Shown: positions 1-5,316 of the stretch, one piece after another
How the letters are laid out: each line of letters begins with the position of its first letter
Position numbering within the stretch: the first letter of the stretch is position 1
Source of the DNA: Burkholderiaceae bacterium
Lineage (GTDB): Bacteria; Pseudomonadota; Gammaproteobacteria; Burkholderiales; Burkholderiaceae_E
DNA length: 5,316 nucleotides
Assembly: GCA_019428955.1 (NCBI GenBank)
Contig: JAHYJF010000240.1
Location: 1-5,316 of the forward strand
Direction of reading: 5' to 3'
Translations under genes and position numbers: made by a program
The notes under the pieces: generated by a model
Seen by the model: the letters and a program-made list of their open reading frames with translations, nothing else
What the model was told of the DNA's origin: nothing
The model's database searches: none

Positions 1-8
1 ACCCCCCG

Positions 9-146
9 ATGAGCAAACCGCCGAGGAAGCACGCGAGGGTGTTGATGATGTTCCTGGTGATTGCGCTGGCCGTGATTGGCGCGCTGCTGGCGGCGATTTC
101 CTACGGCGACCATCGCTGGGAGGCCGGCACCCGCGCCTTGCGCTGA
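9..146 (+). CDS. Small single-pass membrane protein, or C-terminal end of a larger gene cut by the left edge
   Basis: From the ATG at 9 this frame encodes 45 residues and ends at TGA 144-146. Residues 1-10 are rich in Lys and Arg. Residues 11-31 form a continuous hydrophobic stretch (VLMMFLVIALAVIGALLAAI). A short polar tail rich in charged residues follows (YGDHRWEAGTRALR). By the positive-inside rule the N-terminus would be cytoplasmic and the tail outside. Nearly all codons end in G or C, which fits real coding but is weak evidence at this GC content. There is no Shine-Dalgarno sequence before ATG 9, and the frame is open back to base 3, so this may be the tail of a longer gene. An internal ATG at 45, preceded by AGGG at 36-39, is another possible start. 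It would converge on the minus-strand operon. I recognise no family. Confidence 0.35.
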   Translation: MSKPPRKHARVLMMFLVIALAVIGALLAAISYGDHRWEAGTRALR

Positions 147-258
147 TCCCCGGGCTGCCAGCGCTGGCGCACGAAGCCTACGTCGCCGGCGAAGGAATCC
201 TGCTGGTGTCGCTGCTGGGCCTGGTGCCGTTGCTCGAGCTGCCCGACGCCGGCGCGAT
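143..258 (+). other. Coding-like plus-strand stretch in a shifted frame between the small ORF and the operon end
   Basis: No minus-strand gene covers this stretch. Read from base 143 on the plus strand it gives LIPGLPALAHEAYVAGEGIL followed by a hydrophobic run (LVSLLGLVPLLEL). Its codons show many G at position 1, mixed bases at position 2 and G/C at position 3, the usual coding pattern in GC-rich DNA. The frame is -1 relative to the small ORF that stops at 146, and joining the two would need a single-base change near 143. However, the frame stays open well past 259, where it only mirrors the opposite-strand gene, so it does not end like a normal gene. It could be a decayed or mis-sequenced gene end, or non-coding DNA. 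Two perfect palindromes lie here (157-168 and 183-192), but neither has a loop or T-tract. Confidence 0.2.
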
Positions 259-894
259 TCACGCGCCCAGCCGCAAGAGCGCCTGGAACCCGTGGACCTG
301 GTCGGTCAGGCCCAGTTCGCGAGCGACGGATCCGGTCTGCGCCATGGCCGGTTCGATGTCGCTGGCTTCGACCATGACCAGGGCATCGGCAGGAACTGGC
401 GGCGCATCGGCGGTGAGCGGTGATGACAGTCCGACGTCGGTGCACAGCACCGAGGCCCGGACGATGCCGTCCTGGTCGCTCACCACGGCCAGCGATTGGC
501 GCAACTGCGGCAGCGACCATTGGCCCGGCGGGACCACCAGCAGCGCCAGCGCAGCGCCCTCACCGGCACCCGACTCAATCGCCAATTCGCCCACGCGGCG
601 CTGGGTCGCGCGCATCCGGGCGAAATTGCGCAGCGACCACTCAGTCTGGTTGGCGAACGCGGCGCGATAGGCAGGGCTGCGAAACACCGCCAGGCTATCG
701 GTGTAATAGAGCGCCAGATAGGGGCGCGGCGAGCGGCCGAGCGCGCGAAAGCGCCGCGCCGACTGGAAGCCGGCGAGGGCGACGCGTTCCTGCATGTGCT
801 CGCGGTCATACCAGCGATTGAAATCGCGCTCGTGGGCGCGCTCGACATCGGTCCAGATGCAGAGCTGTCCGCGCGGGGTTGCCGTCGTATTCAT
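259..894 (-). CDS. EthD-like (dimeric alpha/beta-barrel) conserved hypothetical protein
   Basis: This 211-residue protein begins at ATG 894-892 and ends at TGA 261-259. After a short N-terminus it has a beta-strand-like LCIWTDV (11-17), then DFNRWYDREHMQERVAL (24-40), AGFQSARRFRAL (41-52) and YLALYYTD (59-66). The pattern of a strand, a helix with F-N-x-W-Y-D-x-E-H, a 'GF..arRf' strand and a hydrophobic 'YLALY' strand is what I know from EthD-like and related dimeric ferredoxin-fold barrel proteins. The second half (about 114-208) has another strand-helix-strand pattern (ALALLVV, LPQLRQSLAVV, ALVMVEASDI) and may be a second, diverged copy of the fold. No signal peptide or membrane helix is visible, so it is probably cytoplasmic. 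It starts 11 bases after the M20D stop and is the last gene of the operon. Substrate and activity are unknown. The fold call is moderate; any catalytic role would be a guess. Confidence 0.8.
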   Translation of the reverse strand: MNTTATPRGQLCIWTDVERAHERDFNRWYDREHMQERVALAGFQSARRFRALGRSPRPYLALYYTDSLAVFRSPAYRAAFANQTEWSLRNFARMRATQRRVGELAIESGAGEGAALALLVVPPGQWSLPQLRQSLAVVSDQDGIVRASVLCTDVGLSSPLTADAPPVPADALVMVEASDIEPAMAQTGSVARELGLTDQVHGFQALLRLGA

Positions 895-900
895 GGTCTT

Positions 901-904
901 ACCT
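901..904 (-). promoter_or_regulatory. Ribosome binding site of the EthD-like gene
   Basis: On the minus strand an AGGT core lies 6 bases before the ATG at 894. It starts one base after the TGA of the upstream amidohydrolase gene (908-906). The tight placement supports this start and suggests that ribosomes ending the upstream gene reinitiate here. Confidence 0.4.
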
Positions 905-905
905 G

Positions 906-2093
906 TCAGAGTGGTTGGGCCAGGAAGCGCTCGACCAGTCTCGTCCAGTAGGCGGCTCCCACGGTGAGGTTGGTGTCGTTGAAGTCGTAGCTGGCGTTAT
1001 GGACCATCGGGGACTCGACGCCGTTGCCAAGGCGCAGGAAGCAACCCGGTTTGCGCTCCAGGTAGTAGGCAAAATCCTCGCTGCCGGTCACCGGCCCGTA
1101 GGGAAATACGACCTGCGCCGGACCAACCAGCTCTTCCGCAACCTGGCGTGCGAACTCGGTCTCGGCGGGGCTGTTGACCAACACCGGATAGCCCAGCTCA
1201 TAGTCGATTTCGACAGTCCCGCCGTAGCCCTCGACATGGGCGCTGACCAGCGCCGTAATCCGTTCCCGGAGACGATCGCGCACCGCCGCATCAAATGATC
1301 TGACGCTCAAGCCCAACGTCGCCGACTCCGGAATCACATTGGTTGCGATACCCGCATGCACAGTGCCGATGGTGACGATTGCGATCGCTGCTGGATCAAT
1401 GTTGCGCGCCACCACGCTTTGCAGCGCCATGATCAGACTGCCGGCGATCAGCACCGGGTCGACTGTCAGTTGGGGGCGAGCCGCGTGGCCGCCGCGGCCC
1501 CGGATTGTGATCAGGACCCGATCCGAGGCCGACATGAAGGCCCCCCCCCCAAACAGCAGGGTGCCGGCAGCGACGCCCGGCTGATTGTGCAAGCCGAAGA
1601 TTGCGTCGCAGGGAAAGCGTTCGAACAGTCCATCCTCGATCATCCGCAGTGCGCCAGCCTCCCCCTCTTCGGCGGGCTGGAAGACCAGGTTCACAGCGCC
1701 CGAGAAGTTGCGACTGAGCGCCAGCTGGCGGGCGGCGCCGAGCAACATGGTGGTGTGGCCATCATGACCACAGGCGTGCATCACCCCTTTGACCTCACTG
1801 GCGTGAGGCTGGCCGGATTCCTCGGTGATCGGCAGCGCGTCCATGTCGGCGCGCACGGCCACGCTGCGCGCTCCTTCGCCGACACGCAGCGTGCCGACCA
1901 CGCCGTGCCCGCCGACGTTGCGGGTTACTTCGTATCCCCACTGTGTCAGGTATTCGGCCACCATCGCCGCGGTACCAACCTCATGCAATGACAACTCGGG
2001 GTGGCGATGGAGGTGGTGCCGGATTTCACGCAGGAAATCACTTGCATCGAGCAGGTCTCCCAGCTCGCAGAAATGTTGCTTGACGCTCGTCAT
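906..2093 (-). CDS. M20D-type amidohydrolase (hippurate / N-acyl-amino-acid hydrolase-like)
   Basis: The product is a 395-residue cytoplasmic metallohydrolase, close to the usual family length. Family members split the amide bond of N-acyl or N-aroyl amino acids (hippurate, N-acetyl amino acids, indole-acetyl amino acids); the exact substrate cannot be read from sequence. Landmarks are HPELSLHE (31-38), RADMDALP (81-88), the metal-site segment MHACGHDGHT (105-114; Cys108 and His110 as likely ligands), QPAEEG (139-144; Glu142/143 as catalytic base and ligand), GLHN (167-170; His169), the lid-domain RGRGGHAARP (198-207; His203), NVIPE (252-256), GSEDFAYY (337-344) and the late His365 of VHNASYDFND. 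All expected metal ligands are present. The start at ATG 2093 has only a weak upstream GAGCGGA. The gene follows the other M20 gene by 45 bases. A run of ten G in the coding strand (1550-1541) encodes FGGGAF near residue 183; the frame is intact across it. Confidence 0.95.
   Translation of the reverse strand: MTSVKQHFCELGDLLDASDFLREIRHHLHRHPELSLHEVGTAAMVAEYLTQWGYEVTRNVGGHGVVGTLRVGEGARSVAVRADMDALPITEESGQPHASEVKGVMHACGHDGHTTMLLGAARQLALSRNFSGAVNLVFQPAEEGEAGALRMIEDGLFERFPCDAIFGLHNQPGVAAGTLLFGGGAFMSASDRVLITIRGRGGHAARPQLTVDPVLIAGSLIMALQSVVARNIDPAAIAIVTIGTVHAGIATNVIPESATLGLSVRSFDAAVRDRLRERITALVSAHVEGYGGTVEIDYELGYPVLVNSPAETEFARQVAEELVGPAQVVFPYGPVTGSEDFAYYLERKPGCFLRLGNGVESPMVHNASYDFNDTNLTVGAAYWTRLVERFLAQPL
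1541..1550 (-). repeat. Ten-base G homopolymer inside the M20D coding sequence
   Basis: The plus strand has ten consecutive C, so the gene reads ten consecutive G as GGG GGG GGG plus the G of GCC (Gly-Gly-Gly-Ala). The family motifs upstream (QPAEEG, GLHN) and downstream (RGRGGHAARP, GSEDFAYY) are in one frame, so the length of ten gives an intact protein. One base gained or lost would truncate the enzyme in its middle. Such runs are prone to replication slippage and to sequencing error. Confidence 0.9.
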
Positions 2094-2138
2094 GTTGTCC
2101 GCTCGTTGTTGCTGGCCAGATCCTCTTTGAGGCGCGGC

Positions 2139-3533
2139 TCAGGCTGCCGGCCGCGGCGTTTCGCCATCACCCAGGTCCCAGTACAGGCCGGTCATCATGC
2201 ACAAGCCCTCGCGCAGCACCGCCGGGGGCAGATGTTCGTTGGGTGCGTGCTGCGAGCATCCCGGATAGGAGTGCGGCACCCAGACCGTGCGCAGGCCGAG
2301 CACGTCGGTGAATATGTCGTTGGGCAGCGAACCGCCAAGATTCGGCAGCACCGCCGGCTTCTTTCCCGTGGTCTGTGCGATCGAGGCCACCGCCCATTGC
2401 ACCCACGGGTCCTCGGGATCGATCCGCGTAGCGTGAAACATCTCCTCGCGCGTGGCCGCGATCTGCACCATCGTCAAGCCGTGACGGTCGAGATGGCGGC
2501 GCAGTTCCGGGAGGATCTGTTGGGGATCGATGCCCACCACGAAACGCAGCTGGCAGCGCGCCCAGGCGCGCGGCGGAATAGCGTTTACCGGCGTTTCCGG
2601 GTTGCCGGTCTTGAACGCCAGCACCTCGAACGAGCACCAGCCGAACACGCGCTCGGCGGGCGAGAGGCCCGGCTCGCCCCACCAGGGCTCGACGCTCGGA
2701 GCGTCGGCGCCACCGTCCACCTCGCAATCGGCCAGCGCGCGGCGCACCGCGGCGGGCAACTCGGTCGGCACCCATGCGGGGATGCGAATCTGCCCGGTCG
2801 GCGACACGATGCTCGCGATCGCGTGCGCGAGCTGAATGCCCGGGTTCGAGATCAACCCGCCCCAGTTGCCGGAATGGTGGCCACCCGCGCGCGCATCGAT
2901 CGACAGGTCGAAATTCATGCTGCCGCGCGAACCGAGGAACACCGTCGGCCGGTCGGCGCGCAGGCGCGGTCCGTCCGAGGCAATCAGCAGGTCAGCCGAG
3001 AAGGCTTCGCGGTTGGCATCGCACAGTTCGCGCAGGCCAACCGACCCGGTTTCCTCGCCCATCTCGATCAGATACTTCGCGTTGAACCCGAGGCTGCCGC
3101 GCTCGGCGAGCACATTGGCCATCGCCTGCATGTTGACCGAGTGCTGGCCCTTGTTGTCGGCGATGCCGCGCCCGTACCAAAGGTTCTCGTGCTCGCTCAG
3201 CGCCCACGGCGAGAGCCCGTCCTTCCATTCCTGCTCGAGCCCGCGGATCACGTCGCCGTGGCCGTAGCCGAACACCGTTGGACGGTCGGGATTCTCAAGG
3301 CGCTGAGCAAACAGGAACGGGGCCTTGGCGCTCGGCTGAGTGAGTGTTCGGCACTCGAAACCCATCGCTTCGAAGGCCGGTTGCATCTCGTCCTGCAGGT
3401 ACTGGGCGAGCACCGGCGCGCGTTCCGGATTCTGGCTCTCGGTCGGGATTGCGATGCGGCGCGCAAGAGTCCGACGGAACGCGCCGGAGTCGAACTGCTG
3501 TTCGGCACGGCTGATGGCGGCGGCTCGGGTCAT
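2139..3533 (-). CDS. M20 family metallopeptidase, carnosinase-like dipeptidase / deacylase
   Basis: This 464-residue two-zinc hydrolase is predicted to be cytoplasmic; no signal peptide is seen. Metal-site residues appear in family order: His92 and Asp94 in YGHGDV (90-95), Asp126 in GRGIADNKG (121-129), Glu160 (base) and Glu161 (ligand) in EMGEETGS (157-164), Asp187 in ASDGP, and His429 in SQHAPNEH (427-434). The lid domain carries GGHHSGNWGG (217-226); its HSG matches the His-Ser-Gly of carnosinase-type M20 enzymes. NAIPPRAWARCQLR (317-330) and GGSLP (400-404) are further family landmarks. It probably cleaves dipeptides or an N-acyl/N-carbamoyl amino acid; COG0624-type relatives include acetylornithine deacetylase, so the substrate is open. 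I chose ATG 3533 because GGAGA lies 9 bases upstream. The frame stays open to an ATG at 3689, but those 52 residues would overlap the ATPase gene and resemble no M20 N-terminus. The gap to the upstream ATPase gene is 53 bases. Confidence 0.93.
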   Translation of the reverse strand: MTRAAAISRAEQQFDSGAFRRTLARRIAIPTESQNPERAPVLAQYLQDEMQPAFEAMGFECRTLTQPSAKAPFLFAQRLENPDRPTVFGYGHGDVIRGLEQEWKDGLSPWALSEHENLWYGRGIADNKGQHSVNMQAMANVLAERGSLGFNAKYLIEMGEETGSVGLRELCDANREAFSADLLIASDGPRLRADRPTVFLGSRGSMNFDLSIDARAGGHHSGNWGGLISNPGIQLAHAIASIVSPTGQIRIPAWVPTELPAAVRRALADCEVDGGADAPSVEPWWGEPGLSPAERVFGWCSFEVLAFKTGNPETPVNAIPPRAWARCQLRFVVGIDPQQILPELRRHLDRHGLTMVQIAATREEMFHATRIDPEDPWVQWAVASIAQTTGKKPAVLPNLGGSLPNDIFTDVLGLRTVWVPHSYPGCSQHAPNEHLPPAVLREGLCMMTGLYWDLGDGETPRPAA

Positions 3534-3542
3534 GCGATGATT

Positions 3543-3547
3543 TCTCC
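3543..3547 (-). promoter_or_regulatory. Ribosome binding site that sets the M20 peptidase start
   Basis: The minus strand reads GGAGA with 9 bases to the ATG at 3533. It is the best Shine-Dalgarno match among the complete genes here. It argues for the 464-residue product over the 516-residue reading that would begin inside the upstream ATPase gene. Confidence 0.7.
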
Positions 3548-3570
3548 GGTGGGGATGGTGGAAGGCAATA

Positions 3571-3582
3571 GGGCGCGCGCCC
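3571..3582. repeat. 12-base perfect palindrome in the gap between dppF and the M20 gene
   Basis: GGGCGCGCGCCC lies 4 bases beyond the dppF stop codon on the transcript. It has almost no room for a loop and no U-tract follows, so it is not a good intrinsic terminator. It could form a short stem that shields the 3' end of the upstream message or block-process the operon, or it may be chance in GC-rich DNA. Confidence 0.35.
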
Positions 3583-3586
3583 GGAC

Positions 3587-4608
3587 TCAGGCAGCGGGCG
3601 CCGCTCCTGGAACGAGCGGGGTCGGATGCAGATGGCAGGCAACCGACCCCTGCGGCCCAGGGGTCAGCACCGGCGGCTGCTTGCTGCACCGCGTCATGCG
3701 CTGCGCACAGCGCGGGTGGAATGGGCAGCCGGGCGGCGGGTTGAGCGGATCGGGAAACGCCAGTCCCAGCCCGGTGTCCGGGATGCCAAGTCCGGGATCC
3801 GGAGTCAGCACCGACGCCAGCAACGCCTGCGTATAAGGATGGCGGGGCGCACGAAACAGGGTCGCGGTCTCGGCTTGTTCAACGACCTTGCCCAGATACA
3901 TCACTGCCACCCGCGTGGCAATATGCTCGACCACTGCCAGGTTGTGACTGATGAAGACGTAGGTCAGTCCAAAATCGCGGCGCAGGTCCATTAGCAGGTT
4001 CAGGATCTGTGCCTGCACTGACACGTCGAGCGCAGACGTTGGCTCGTCGCAGATTACGATCTCTGGTTGCATGACCAGGGCCCGCGCGATCGCGACACGC
4101 TGCCGCTGCCCCCCGGACAGCTGCCCCGGAGTGTGATCGGCGTAGCGAGCGGGCAGCCCGACGCGCTCGAGCATCGCGACCGCCTGTTGGCGCCGCTCAG
4201 GCTTGGTGCCGACCCCATGCACCTCGAGCGGAAGACTGACGATGGAAGCGATGCCGCGGCGAGGATTCAGCGACGAGTACGGATCCTGGAAGACCGGTTG
4301 GACGCGCCGCGCAACCGCCCTGCGGCCCAATTGCCGGACATCCTGGCCGTCGAGCGTGATATGGCCGCTGCTCGGGAGCTGCAGCCCGAGCAGCATCCGG
4401 GCCACGGTCGACTTCCCGCAGCCCGACTCGCCAACAATGCCGAGCACCTCCCCTTGCCGTAACACCAGGTCGACGCCATTGACGGCATGCAGGCTGCGGC
4501 GCGAGCGAAAGAACCCCGCACTGATCGAGAACGTGCAGGTCAGCGCGTGCGCCTGCAGCAGCGGCGGCGCCAAGGCGCTCGCTCGCGTGGCATGGTCCGG
4601 GGTCCTAC

Positions 4609-4612
<4 letters not shown>
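3587..4612 (-). CDS. dppF: Dipeptide/oligopeptide ABC transporter ATP-binding protein, DppF/OppF type
   Basis: This complete 341-residue ATPase is one of two nucleotide-binding subunits that power a peptide-type importer from the cytoplasmic face of the inner membrane. It has Walker A GESGCGKST (61-69), Q-loop Gln109 in PVFQDPYSSLNPR, signature LSGGQRQRVAIARAL (165-179), Walker B IVICDE (185-190), D-loop SALD (193-196) and switch His223 in ISHNL. After the nucleotide-binding domain comes the C-terminal extension typical of this family: RHPYTQALL (257-265) and CPFHPRC (296-302), with further cysteines at 309 and 326. These four cysteines match the pattern linked to an iron-sulfur site in some Opp/Dpp ATPases; that is inference here. 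The ATG overlaps the stop of the upstream ATPase gene as ATGA (4612-4609), suggesting coupled translation. The symbol reflects family type; the actual cargo could be peptides, opines or other small molecules. Confidence 0.95.

Positions 4613-5316
<704 letters not shown>

Noticed and set aside
147..258. Intrinsic terminator for the operon, based on palindromes at 157-168 and 183-192
   Set aside because: Both are perfect palindromes without a loop, and no T-rich tract follows on the minus strand. Any termination here would have to be rho-dependent or lie further left.
2094..2138. Small CCTC-AAA-GAGG hairpin and possible promoter between the two M20 genes
   Set aside because: A four-base-pair stem is too short to mean anything, and I see no convincing -35/-10 pair in 45 bases.
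3534..3689. A 52-residue N-terminal extension of the M20 peptidase starting at ATG 3689
   Set aside because: It would overlap the dppF coding region by about 100 bases, looks unlike an M20 N-terminus, and the ATG at 3533 has a clear GGAGA at good spacing.
3739..3812. Repeat-like LGIPDTGLGLAFPDPLN segment in DppF as an inserted element
   Set aside because: Similar Pro/Gly-rich linkers before the CxFxxRC motif occur, from memory, in this ATPase subfamily. The segment is in frame and the domain after it is normal.
2001..3836. A 611-codon open frame on the plus strand opposite the M20 and dppF genes
   Set aside because: Its translation is rich in Arg, His and Ala with no family motif, and it lies antisense to two genes with complete catalytic motifs. 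Long antisense frames are expected in GC-rich coding DNA.

Overview
The window is GC-rich and densely packed. It fits a high-GC Pseudomonadota bacterium (beta- or gammaproteobacterial style), inferred from codon use and from the look of the transporter ATPases. The sequence alone does not support a genus.

From about 259 to the right edge, everything supported lies on the minus strand and reads as one compact gene string. In transcription order (right to left) it holds: the C-terminal two thirds of a DppD/OppD-type ABC ATPase (4609-5316, cut by the window edge); a complete DppF/OppF-type ATPase (3587-4612); an M20 metallopeptidase with a carnosinase-like HSG lid motif (2139-3533); an M20D-type amidohydrolase of the hippurate/N-acyl-amino-acid hydrolase kind (906-2093); and a 211-residue protein with an EthD-like, ferredoxin-fold-like N-terminal half (259-894). 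The two ATPase genes overlap by 4 bases (ATGA). The other gaps are 53, 45 and 11 bases, so co-transcription is likely. The substrate-binding protein and the two permeases expected for such a transporter would lie upstream, beyond the right edge.

A simple reading is uptake plus processing: the ABC system imports short peptides or N-acylated amino acids, and the two M20 enzymes cleave them in the cytoplasm. The role of the last gene is unknown.

The left edge (1-258) is less clear. A plus-strand frame, open to the window edge, encodes one likely transmembrane helix and stops at 146. A different plus frame then looks coding-like up to the operon end. This could be the end of a convergent gene, a small membrane protein, or a frame-disrupted gene. 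I see no tRNA, rRNA, CRISPR, insertion sequence or convincing rho-independent terminator.

The gene content is ordinary. The points most worth a second look are the EthD-like gene at the end of a peptide-utilisation operon, a run of ten G inside the M20D coding sequence, and the unresolved left edge.
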